In this document: piece after piece, positions 1 through 5,253 of the stretch
Layout of the letters: every line of letters starts with the position of its first letter
Numbering within the stretch: position 1 is the stretch's first letter
Assembly (NCBI GenBank): GCA_905479615.1
Contig: CAJQNH010000203.1
Location: 1-5,253, forward strand
Direction of reading: 5' to 3'
Source: an uncultured Eudoraea sp.
Lineage (GTDB): Bacteria; Bacteroidota; Bacteroidia; Flavobacteriales; Flavobacteriaceae
Length of the DNA: 5,253 nucleotides
Notes under the pieces: model-generated
Database searches by the model: none
The model's input: only the letters and a program-made list of their open reading frames with translations
What the model was told of the DNA's origin: nothing
Position numbers and translations under genes: made by a program

Positions 1-24
1 AATTGATATGGGATAGGAACTCAC
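1..24 (-). CDS. Start of a gene running off the left edge, probably 5-oxoprolinase subunit B (pxpB/kipI)
   Basis: On the minus strand a GTG codon (bases 24-22) overlaps the TGA stop of pxpA as GTGA and opens a frame with no stop through base 1, reading MSSYPISI. This is the same 4-base overlap style that joins the transporter and pxpA upstream, which suggests a translationally coupled third gene. PxpB (KipI-type) proteins commonly begin with a short strand leading into a conserved glycine-rich segment, and PxpA needs PxpB and PxpC for activity, so pxpB is the natural guess. Only eight codons are visible. The overlap is seen directly; the identity is inferred from context. Confidence 0.4.
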
Positions 25-767
25 TTTTTTAGAAAAATATGCTGTTTAGGCAATTCGTCGGAAAGATACATTAATATTTGTAAAGCTGTAGCAGTATCAC
101 CATGAATACAATAAGTGTCTGCCCAAATTGGCATTTGAATTCCATTCAATGTATATACCTTGTTATTCATAACCATTGATACAATATGCTCCAATACTTT
201 TTTTGGCTCCTCTATCATAGCTTCTGACGAACGCCGAGAAACAAGACTTAAGTCCTCGTTGTAATTTCGATCACCAAAAGCTTCAAGGGATATTTTATAA
301 CCTTGCTTGCGAGCTTCCTCTTCCACAACTGAACCATAAGGCAGGTATAATAAAACATGGTCCTTATAGGCCAGGATGCTTTCCAAATAAATAGTAGATA
401 ACTCCAAATCAGCGGCAATATCATTATATAGAGCTCCATGTGCTTTAATATGATGTAGCTCCATGTTGGCGGTATTTAAAATAGCTTCCAATTCCTTTAT
501 TTGTTTCAGAATACTTGCTTTCAAAAGATTCTTTTCTATTCGCATTGACATGCGGCCAAAATTATCTCTATCCGGATAAGAAGGATGTGCACCCACTTTA
601 ATTCCAAATTTTTGGGCCAAATGAACTATTTCAGACATAGTATTGACATCACCCGCATGACCTCCACAAGCTATATTACATGAACTAATATGAGAAAATA
701 AGGCACTTTCATTCCCTATACCTTCTCCCACATCACAATTAATATCTATAAACAATTTCCTGATCAT
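21..767 (-). CDS. pxpA: 5-oxoprolinase subunit A (LamB/YcsF family)
   Basis: This cytoplasmic protein is the A subunit of the PxpABC complex, which uses ATP to open 5-oxo-L-proline (pyroglutamate, a damage product of glutamine and glutamate) to L-glutamate. Its 248 residues match the usual family length of about 250. All hallmark blocks are present in order: DINCDVGEG (8-16), NIACGGHAGD (31-40), GAHPSYPDRDNFGR (59-72), HIKAHGALYND (106-116), EAFGDRNY (162-169) and CIHGD (220-224). The acidic and histidine residues of these blocks are those conserved across LamB/YcsF proteins. Small departures are Gly for Phe in the ACGFHAG block and Ala for Pro in the HxKPHGALYN block. The ATG overlaps the transporter's stop by four bases (ATGA), implying translational coupling; the leader has only a weak GGAA. 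No frameshift or truncation is seen. The family call is very secure. Confidence 0.96.
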   Translation of the reverse strand: MIRKLFIDINCDVGEGIGNESALFSHISSCNIACGGHAGDVNTMSEIVHLAQKFGIKVGAHPSYPDRDNFGRMSMRIEKNLLKASILKQIKELEAILNTANMELHHIKAHGALYNDIAADLELSTIYLESILAYKDHVLLYLPYGSVVEEEARKQGYKISLEAFGDRNYNEDLSLVSRRSSEAMIEEPKKVLEHIVSMVMNNKVYTLNGIQMPIWADTYCIHGDTATALQILMYLSDELPKQHIFLKK

Positions 768-1957
768 ATTATTCCAAAAACACTTAAAATACTTTTAGCC
801 CCAAGAACTATTACTAAAATAATAATAATAATTGCAGGTAGGTTTTGCCAAACGGAATTCTTAAAGTCTCCGAGAACTGAAGTTTTATTTACTATCCAAA
901 TCAAAATTATTCCGATAATGGGTAGCAGCAGCCCATTGGCAACCTGTGCAAATTGTATTATAACTATTGGCCTGACTCCGAAAGAGAGTGAAATAACCCC
1001 AATAAAAAGCACTACCATCCAAACAATCCTAAACCGGGCATCTGTTACATGAGTATTCCATCCAAAACAGCTGTTAGCTACATAGGCAGCTGCTAAAGGG
1101 GCGGTAATTGCTGAGGTAATCCCCGCTGCAAAAAGACCAATTCCCATTAAATATTTGGCACTTTTACCGTATAATGGCTCTAATCCTTTGGCCAGATCCA
1201 AGGCATCTTTAACTTCTGCTGAATTAATTGCTGCCGCGGAAATAATAATAGCTATTGAAACAAGTCCTCCGAGTCCAATAGATAAAAAGGTATCTCTTCG
1301 GACGCTTTTAAGATCGTCTGAAGAATTCCATTTTTCCCGTATCAATGATGCATGAAGAAATAGATTATACGGAACCACAGTGGTACCTACCAAAGCGATT
1401 ATATTAAATAGGCTGTCATTGGGAATAGTGGGTATAAATAAGCCCAATAATACTTCCTTTATATCTGGTTTAGTGAAAACAGCAGTTAAAACAAATGAAA
1501 TACTCATTAGCAACACTAGTGAAATAAATACCTTTTCCAGGGTTTTATAAGACCCTAAATACAACAACATAAAAGCAATAAAACCAATAATCCATGGATA
1601 TAGCGGTGCATAATTGGAGCCGAATAAGACTTGCAGACCCAGGGTAGCTCCGCTTATATTACCGGCCTCGTACGCTGTATTACCAATTACAATAGCACTA
1701 AGTATAATGCCCATTACGAGGTAACGCAGCCAGGGAATAGTTAACTGATCTCTTATTACCTCCGCAAGTCCTTTCTGTGTAATAACCCCTACTCTGGCAG
1801 ACATTTCCTGTAGAATAATCGTGGCAATAATGGAAAGTAACATAGCCCAAAGCAATGCATATCCAAAGCCAACACCAGCAATTGTACAAGCTGTTATTGT
1901 ACCCGGACCAATAAATGCAGCAGCAACTAATACCCCTGGCCCTAATTTCTTGAACAT
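764..1957 (-). CDS. NRAMP-fold membrane transporter lacking canonical metal ligands (YcsG-like)
   Basis: This 397-residue inner-membrane protein has about 11 hydrophobic helices (roughly 7-29, 32-56, 78-98, 120-136, 142-162, 183-204, 224-244, 266-295, 309-325, 330-357, 373-396), as expected for the LeuT-fold NRAMP/SLC11 family. Family blocks include LGPG (5-8), QEMSARVG (50-57), NLFLHASL (198-205) and QVANGLLLP (338-346). The two metal-binding motifs are changed. Helix 1 DPGN reads GPGT (17-20), losing both Asp and Asn. In helix 6 the usual MPH reads VPY (195-197), losing the metal-binding Met. It heads the operon and overlaps pxpA by four bases. In Bacillus subtilis the related ycsG is likewise next to ycsF (pxpA). 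Databases would probably label it an Nramp divalent metal transporter. The fold is secure, but the substrate is not; uptake of 5-oxoproline or another organic solute is an inference from context. Its leader has no Shine-Dalgarno sequence. Confidence 0.9.
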   Translation of the reverse strand: MFKKLGPGVLVAAAFIGPGTITACTIAGVGFGYALLWAMLLSIIATIILQEMSARVGVITQKGLAEVIRDQLTIPWLRYLVMGIILSAIVIGNTAYEAGNISGATLGLQVLFGSNYAPLYPWIIGFIAFMLLYLGSYKTLEKVFISLVLLMSISFVLTAVFTKPDIKEVLLGLFIPTIPNDSLFNIIALVGTTVVPYNLFLHASLIREKWNSSDDLKSVRRDTFLSIGLGGLVSIAIIISAAAINSAEVKDALDLAKGLEPLYGKSAKYLMGIGLFAAGITSAITAPLAAAYVANSCFGWNTHVTDARFRIVWMVVLFIGVISLSFGVRPIVIIQFAQVANGLLLPIIGIILIWIVNKTSVLGDFKNSVWQNLPAIIIIILVIVLGAKSILSVFGII

Positions 1958-1997
1958 TTAATTTTAATAAGTTAAAGAAAGAGGAGTAAATATAGAC

Positions 1998-2007
1998 TCT
2001 TTAAAGA
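1998..2007. promoter_or_regulatory. 10-base perfect palindrome in the transporter leader
   Basis: TCTTTAAAGA is its own reverse complement and lies about 40 bases upstream of the transporter start, in the divergent intergenic region. It could be an operator half-site core for a dimeric regulator of the 5-oxoproline operon. It does not match a consensus I know, and palindromes of this size arise by chance in AT-rich DNA. Confidence 0.15.
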
Positions 2008-2037
2008 ATAATAGAGCTCCGGATTCCCATATTAATT

Positions 2038-2045
2038 CAAAAATA
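2038..2045 (-). promoter_or_regulatory. Possible Bacteroidota -7 box for the transporter-pxpA operon
   Basis: Read on the minus strand this is TATTTTTG, an exact fit to the Bacteroidota -7 consensus TAnnTTTG. It would start transcription near 2031-2034, giving a leader of about 75 bases before the transporter ATG. No TTG -33 element is visible at the expected spacing upstream (about 2062-2068), so the promoter call is tentative. Confidence 0.3.
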
Positions 2046-2161
2046 TTTAACAGAAAAAGTGCAGTTCGTCTAAAAGTGAGTTGCAATACATCGATAAAAT
2101 ATAATATTCCAAAAAACTCTGGGTTATAACTATCCTAAATCAAAAATTTACCCACTTAAGA

Positions 2162-2605
2162 ATGACATGTTTAGATTGCAAAAAAGAGCTTAGTTATTTG
2201 GATCATAAAACGGCCATGGAGTCTTATGGCGTAGAATTGTGTTCCAAGCATAAAGAGCGTATGGACAAACTCATAAGGCAAAATAACACGCCAATAGAGG
2301 CTGTAAAGCTTTATTATGGGCTAAAGAAAGCGGGAGTTCAACCAATGTTAGAATGGTGGGATGGGAAAAAATCAGTAGACATTGCATTTTCAAGGGTGAA
2401 ATTAAATATAGAAATCGATTCTGAATATCAAATGCTTACCCATGAACAGGCAATGAACGATCTGGAAGAAACCATGCACTCATTTCAAAATGGATTCACA
2501 ACCATAAGAATACCTAATACACTTATTAAGTATTATTTAAATGAAACAGTAAATAATATTTTGGGAATCAAGGAAGGATTGAGGGCCAATATCAAAGTAA
2601 TTTAA
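2162..2605 (+). CDS. Hypothetical protein: N-terminal Cys/His knuckle plus DUF559/Vsr-like nuclease-type domain
   Basis: This is a soluble, probably cytoplasmic protein of 147 residues with no named family that I recognise. Residues 3-30 hold C3-x2-C6 and C27-x2-H30, a spacing that could bind one zinc ion. Residues 43-135 follow the layout of DUF559/Vsr-type PD-(D/E)XK domains: a first helix (TPIEAVKLYYGLKKAG, 43-58), E64 before a WWDG turn, D73 in VDIAF, a buried strand ending in IEID (83-86), H94, D100 at the start of a helix, then GFTTIRIPN (111-119). In DUF559 proteins the equivalent aspartate and the ExD pair contribute to the metal site, so D73, E84 and D86 are the likely acidic cluster. 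The usual glycine after IEID is serine. The ATG has no Shine-Dalgarno sequence, but it precedes the Cys motif directly and no upstream in-frame start is better. It is divergent from the transporter and lies 27 bases before the next gene. The domain call is by pattern only. Confidence 0.75.
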   Translation: MTCLDCKKELSYLDHKTAMESYGVELCSKHKERMDKLIRQNNTPIEAVKLYYGLKKAGVQPMLEWWDGKKSVDIAFSRVKLNIEIDSEYQMLTHEQAMNDLEETMHSFQNGFTTIRIPNTLIKYYLNETVNNILGIKEGLRANIKVI

Positions 2606-2632
2606 TTGCGTTTTAACAAAACCCCGAAAATT

Positions 2633-2923
2633 ATGGAAGCTAATAATTCATATACAGAAAGATCATATAAGTTGAGTAAGCTGATCCTTTTTCTATTAAC
2701 TTTTGCCGCATTTGCAATAGTGGTGAACATTAATCCGGTTTTTTCAAGATACCTCTTTGGTTTACCAATAATCCTTTCGGGGGTTTTAGGTGTAGTTGGT
2801 ACGATTATTCTTTATAAAGGTCGTAATGAACCCATTAATGAAAAGAAGATTATAGCGATTACAGTGAATGCCGCAATGGTAATTCTCATTTTAACCATCT
2901 TTATTTCCAATACCCTTTATTAA
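2633..2923 (+). CDS. Small three-helix membrane protein of unknown function
   Basis: This is a 96-residue protein with three hydrophobic segments (about 14-33, 40-61 and 72-95). The short charged loop between helices 2 and 3 contains KGRNEPINEKK. The N-terminal tail is polar (YTERSYK), with K13 and K16 just before helix 1, favouring a cytoplasmic N-terminus. No catalytic motif is visible and I do not recognise a family. A longer reading from TTG at 2606, directly after the previous stop, would add nine residues. I prefer the ATG at 2633 because TTG starts are uncommon in this group and the extension adds nothing recognisable; neither start has a clear ribosome binding site. It follows the nuclease-like gene on the same strand after 27 bases and is probably co-transcribed with it, but the pair does not suggest a shared function. 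Confidence 0.75.
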   Translation: MEANNSYTERSYKLSKLILFLLTFAAFAIVVNINPVFSRYLFGLPIILSGVLGVVGTIILYKGRNEPINEKKIIAITVNAAMVILILTIFISNTLY

Positions 2924-2955
2924 AACACACAACCCTTTAGTCTAAGGTCTATAAA

Positions 2956-3012
2956 TTGGTAATTTGATAGTTACAAGGCTATTTATTCTCTTAAGGTTAA
3001 TCAAATAACCAA
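2956..3012. repeat. 13-base inverted repeat with 31-base spacer upstream of the aminotransferase
   Basis: TTGGTAATTTGAT (2956-2968) and ATCAAATAACCAA (3000-3012) are reverse complements at 12 of 13 positions. The right arm is also part of a smaller hairpin, GGTTA-atcaaa-TAACC (2995-3010), so the two structures exclude each other. The element ends about 50 bases before the aminotransferase ATG. It could be a leader RNA switch, a regulator site, or the 3' end structure of the upstream transcript; there is no clean T-run to make it a standard terminator. Confidence 0.45.
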
Positions 3013-3061
3013 ACTTCGTCTTCAATTATTCTTTCTAACTTATTTTTCATAATTTCAGAAC

Positions 3062-4174
3062 ATGAAAAATATAGATAGAAGGCATTGGTTAAAAACAGTA
3101 GGTTTAACCAGCAGTTTTGCATTATTAGGGGGGTTAGAAAGCATGGCGCTGGATTTCCCCCTGCGAACTAATTCAGCCGATTCGATGGTATTACTTAATG
3201 CCAATGAGAATCCGTATGGCCCTTCTGAAAGGGTTAGAAAAATACTTACAAATTCGTTTGATGAAGCGTGTAGGTATCCGTTTCGAAGTTTATCCAGCTT
3301 AGTAGAAATGATTGCCTTAAAAGAAGGGGTGACAAAGGATCATGTAGTTGTGACCGGAGGCTCTACAGAAGGCTTAAAGGCAGCCGGCCTTGTCTACGGA
3401 CTGGATGGTGGCGAGATTATTTCTGCAGACCCTACTTTTCAAGCCATGTTGCGGTATGCGGAAACATTTAAAGCAAAAGTACATCGAGTTCCTATAAATG
3501 AAAACATGGGGCATGATTTGCCTGCAATGGCCGAAAAGATAAACAAGAATACCAGACTTATTTTTATTTGCAATCCAAATAATCCAACCGGAACGCTATT
3601 GAATAAATCAAGTTTACTGGATTTCTGTAAGTCCCATGATAAAGATGCAGTAATATTTAGTGATGAAGCCTACTATGATTTTATAACAGAGCCCGAATAT
3701 CCTTCAATGGTTGAGTTAGTTAAAGAAGGTAGAAATATTATTGTCTCTAAAACATTTTCAAAAGTTTATGGTCTTGCAGGATTACGAGTTGGTTATTTAA
3801 TTGCAAAGCCGGAGATTGCCCGTAATTTGAAATCAGCTGTAATGGCAAATACCAATATTCTCGCTATTGAAGCAGCAAAGGAGGCCTTGAGGGATGATGA
3901 ATTCTACAAGTTTAGTGTTATGCAAAATTTTAAGGCAAAATCCCTTATCTATGAACATCTGGATGATTTGGGTTTAAAGTATATAAAGTCACACACCAAT
4001 TTTGTCTTTTTTGAAACCGGTAGGCCAATTCAAACTGTGATTAATGAGATGAAGAAGCATAATGTTCTGATTGGGCGCCCTTTTCCGCCTTTAAACAATT
4101 GGGCGCGTATTAGTACTGGAAGATTAGAGGATATGGAAACATTTGGCCAAGCTTTAAAACAAGTAATGAGTTAA
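3062..4174 (+). CDS. Tat-exported PLP-dependent class I/II aminotransferase, HisC-like
   Basis: This fold-type I PLP enzyme (370 residues) is closest in motif pattern to histidinol-phosphate aminotransferase. The active site looks complete: NANENPYGP (46-54), RYPF (71-74), GGSTEGL (99-105), NPNNPTG (171-177) with cofactor-binding N174, DEAYYDF (201-207) with D201 and Y204, the Schiff-base lysine K234 in TFSKVYGLAGLRVGY (231-245) with R242, and the carboxylate-binding R349 in RISTG. Before the catalytic domain is a twin-arginine signal, DRRHWLK (5-11), followed by a hydrophobic stretch (13-25) and a possible cleavage site after SMA (27-29). Export of a folded, cofactor-loaded enzyme fits the Tat route. 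No histidine-biosynthesis genes are nearby, so a role as housekeeping HisC is unlikely; the amino donor and acceptor are unknown. The ATG has no Shine-Dalgarno sequence but is fixed by the Tat signal. Family and export signal are well supported; the substrate is not. Confidence 0.93.
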   Translation: MKNIDRRHWLKTVGLTSSFALLGGLESMALDFPLRTNSADSMVLLNANENPYGPSERVRKILTNSFDEACRYPFRSLSSLVEMIALKEGVTKDHVVVTGGSTEGLKAAGLVYGLDGGEIISADPTFQAMLRYAETFKAKVHRVPINENMGHDLPAMAEKINKNTRLIFICNPNNPTGTLLNKSSLLDFCKSHDKDAVIFSDEAYYDFITEPEYPSMVELVKEGRNIIVSKTFSKVYGLAGLRVGYLIAKPEIARNLKSAVMANTNILAIEAAKEALRDDEFYKFSVMQNFKAKSLIYEHLDDLGLKYIKSHTNFVFFETGRPIQTVINEMKKHNVLIGRPFPPLNNWARISTGRLEDMETFGQALKQVMS

Positions 4175-4240
4175 AACTGTTGGGCATATTCTTCATTCTG
4201 GGCATGAAAATTCATTTGGACACATTTTGACATAAGATTC

Positions 4241-4245
4241 AGGAG
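4241..4245 (+). promoter_or_regulatory. Ribosome binding site of the broken VIT-family gene
   Basis: AGGAG stands six bases before the ATG at 4252. It is the only clear Shine-Dalgarno plus start pair in the window and identifies the ancestral start of the transporter pseudogene, although the ATG is now out of frame with the rest of the gene. Confidence 0.6.
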
Positions 4246-4251
4246 CACATA

Positions 4252-4687
4252 ATGAAAACACCTTACATAAAAGCTCTGGTCTCCTAAAGAAATACGAAGC
4301 GTATTTAGGTGAATTCGTTTATGCCGGAATAGATGGTTGTGTAACTACTTTCGTTGTTGTAGCGGGCTCTGTAGGTGCGGGCCTTGATAGTTCCATAATA
4401 ATAATTCTTGGATTTGCAAATTTGCTGGCAGATGGGTTCGCTATGTCTGTTGGAGCTTACTTATCCAATAAAACAAAAAAAGATAACTACAATAAACACA
4501 AACAAATAGAATATTGGGAAGTTGACAATCTTCCTGAATTGGTTTTATCATAATTGGCTGGCTGAAAGCTTTTGTAAATCAGACACCCTTTTGGAAGGGA
4601 ATACCGGAAACATTATTATTACGGAGTATTGCTGCTGCAGTTGCCTATTTTATAGGAGATTTCCTGAAGAGTATAATTGTTTATTGA
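4252..4687 (+). pseudogene. VIT1/CCC1-family Fe/Mn transporter, frameshifted and internally deleted
   Basis: Intact relatives are membrane proteins of about 230-240 residues with five helices and a cytoplasmic metal-binding domain between helices 2 and 3; they export or store Fe2+/Mn2+. Here ATG 4252 (AGGAG upstream) reads only 11 codons before a stop. One extra A in the run at 4255-4258 would join it to the frame that encodes the real N-terminus: LHKSSGLLKKY, EFVYAGIDGCVTTFVVVAGS, ILGFANLLADGFAMSVG, EYWEVDNLPE, ending at about 4538 and stopping at 4553. The C-terminus resumes in another frame from about 4541 to the TGA at 4685-4687: GFIIIGWLKAFV, then IAAAVAYFIGDFLKSII. About 96 plus 48 residues survive. 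The missing ~90 correspond to the metal-binding domain and about one to two helices. The family call is strong and loss of function is near certain, unless the window has assembly errors. Confidence 0.88.
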
Positions 4688-4825
4688 AAATAATAAGAGA
4701 TATTCATAGCATTAAATTACACATTTTAACGAATATTTCTACTTAAAATCGGATTTTCTGCGCTTAAAAGGAGGAAAAGTATTACTATAGGACTCTTAAA
4801 TGTTTATTAATAGAACCCTGATCTA

Positions 4826-4921
4826 ATGAAAAAAAGAGCTACACTTTCCTTTCTCCTTTATGGCTTTTTTATTTTTTGTTTCTTCTGGTCAGTTTATATT
4901 TTTCTTTTTAAATTTTCCTGA
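4826..4921 (+). CDS. Possible 31-residue hydrophobic micro-protein
   Basis: ATG opens a 31-codon frame starting MKKRATLSFLLYGFFIF and ending VYIFLFKFS before a TGA. It has a basic start and one long, aromatic-rich hydrophobic helix, the layout of a single-span micro-protein or a detached signal anchor. There is no ribosome binding site at the right distance. T-rich DNA yields Phe/Leu-rich frames by chance, so a random origin is at least as likely. Confidence 0.2.
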   Translation: MKKRATLSFLLYGFFIFCFFWSVYIFLFKFS

Positions 4922-5047
4922 AAAGAGATTTAGATCTTGATTTATTCTAAATAGATCCTACGAATCTCAATTAATATTTCCTGATTAAAATATTCGTAAT
5001 CCCTTGTGAAATAATAGACTAGATAGTATATCATCTGCACTTTCTAA

Positions 5048-5076
5048 CCTGATAACTAGTAATTATTAGTTTCAGG
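5048..5076. repeat. Hairpin-forming inverted repeat
   Basis: The arms CCTGA(T)AACTAGT and ATTAGTTTCAGG flank an AATT loop. As RNA this gives 5 plus 7 pairs with one bulged base and one G-U pair. It lies between the VIT pseudogene and a possible minus-strand gene end, where a transcript end could sit. Only a weak T-run (5091-5095) lies downstream on the plus strand, and none on the minus strand, so it is not called a terminator. Confidence 0.35.
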
Positions 5077-5208
5077 TATATAATCTCTGTTTTTAATTAT
5101 ATTAGCTTAAGGAAGATATTATACTAGCAAAAAAGAAACATATTAAGGTCATACTTTTTGTTATAGAATACATTCCCTGTAAAAACCTCTTCTAAGCTTA
5201 CTCTTTTG

Positions 5209-5253
5209 TTATATGTCAGATAAATTGATAGTCAACTTTACCCCTACGGGAAT
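5209..5253 (-). CDS. Possible 3' end of a minus-strand gene at the right edge
   Basis: Reading in from the right edge on the minus strand, one frame gives IPVGVKLTINLSDI followed by TAA (bases 5211-5209). Alternating polar and hydrophobic residues are plausible for a protein end, and the other two frames stop within 12 codons or fewer. Fourteen codons cannot establish a gene and no function is suggested. Confidence 0.2.
   Translation of the reverse strand: MPVGVKLTINLSDI

Larger units (their letters stand above)
4688..5253. other. AT-rich stretch without a convincing gene
   Basis: All six frames are cut by frequent stops over these 566 bases. A strong Shine-Dalgarno-like AAAAGGAGG (4767-4773) has no start codon at a usable distance. 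The stretch holds a 31-codon micro-ORF (4826-4921), a 29-base hairpin-forming inverted repeat (5048-5076) and a possible minus-strand gene end at the right edge (5209-5253). A 7-base inverted repeat, TACGAAT/ATTCGTA (4959-4965 and 4992-4998), is also present but weak. It may be decayed sequence next to the VIT pseudogene. Confidence 0.6.

Noticed and set aside
248..439. 63-codon minus-strand frame within pxpA
   Set aside because: It is a shifted-frame shadow of pxpA, whose own frame carries every family motif.
1155..1355. 66-codon plus-strand frame inside the transporter gene
   Set aside because: It is an antisense shadow of a well-supported membrane protein gene, with no start signal or recognisable motif.
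1698..1889. 63-codon minus-strand frame within the transporter gene
   Set aside because: It is a shifted-frame shadow of the transporter coding sequence.
2934..2947. CCTTTAG/CTAAGG hairpin after the small membrane protein gene
   Set aside because: Only four outer base pairs form and there is no T-run, so it is not a credible terminator.
3041..3048. TATTTTTC as a -7 promoter box for the aminotransferase
   Set aside because: It differs from TAnnTTTG at the last base, would leave a leader of only a few bases, and has no TTG at the -33 position.
4522..4746. A 74-codon plus-strand frame with a Cys-rich segment
   Set aside because: It overlaps the C-terminal part of the VIT pseudogene in another frame; the pseudogene frame gives a recognisable helix 5, while this one resembles no protein family.
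4767..4773. Strong Shine-Dalgarno-like AAAAGGAGG
   Set aside because: No ATG, GTG or TTG occurs 4-12 bases downstream, and the following frames stop quickly.
4830..4870. A-run/T-run pairing (AAAAAAAGAGC with GCTTTTTT) as a terminator
   Set aside because: The stem needs a bulge and is almost all A-T, with a long unpaired interior; it overlaps the micro-ORF and no gene ends just before it.
5155..5213. Two near-copies of TTTTGTTATA about 47 bases apart
   Set aside because: Short AT-rich direct repeats of this kind are expected by chance; there is no third copy and no array.

Overview
The window (5,253 bases, AT-rich) reads as chromosomal DNA of a member of the Bacteroidota. The reasons are the AT-rich codon use, the A-rich leaders with almost no Shine-Dalgarno sequences, and the type of small membrane protein and Tat-exported aminotransferase seen here. 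The assignment is an inference from style; there is no rRNA or other taxonomic marker.

Left part (1-1957, minus strand): the start of an operon for 5-oxoproline (pyroglutamate) use. An NRAMP-fold membrane transporter is followed, with a 4-base ATGA overlap, by pxpA, subunit A of the ATP-dependent 5-oxoprolinase. pxpA is followed, with a 4-base GTGA overlap, by the first eight codons of another gene that runs off the left edge and is probably pxpB. The transporter lacks the residues that bind metal in true NRAMP proteins, so it may move something other than a divalent metal.

Middle part (2162-2923, plus strand): a divergent two-gene unit. The first protein joins a Cys/His metal-binding knuckle to a DUF559/Vsr-like PD-(D/E)XK nuclease-type fold. 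The second is a 96-residue protein with three membrane helices. Neither has an assigned function.

Next (3062-4174, plus strand): a HisC-like, PLP-dependent class I/II aminotransferase with an intact active site and a twin-arginine export signal, so it probably works outside the cytoplasm. Its leader holds a long inverted repeat with a competing smaller hairpin.

Right part (4175-5253): a broken VIT1/CCC1-family iron/manganese transporter gene. A good ribosome binding site and ATG remain, but an apparent one-base loss in an A-run and an internal deletion of about 90 codons have destroyed the reading frame. The last ~570 bases are very AT-rich and hold no convincing gene: only a 31-codon hydrophobic micro-ORF, a hairpin-forming inverted repeat, and a possible 3' end of a minus-strand gene at the right edge.

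I found no rRNA, tRNA, CRISPR array, insertion sequence or prophage gene. The candidates for new biology are the metal-ligand-free NRAMP protein tied to 5-oxoprolinase, the exported aminotransferase and the zinc-knuckle nuclease-like protein.
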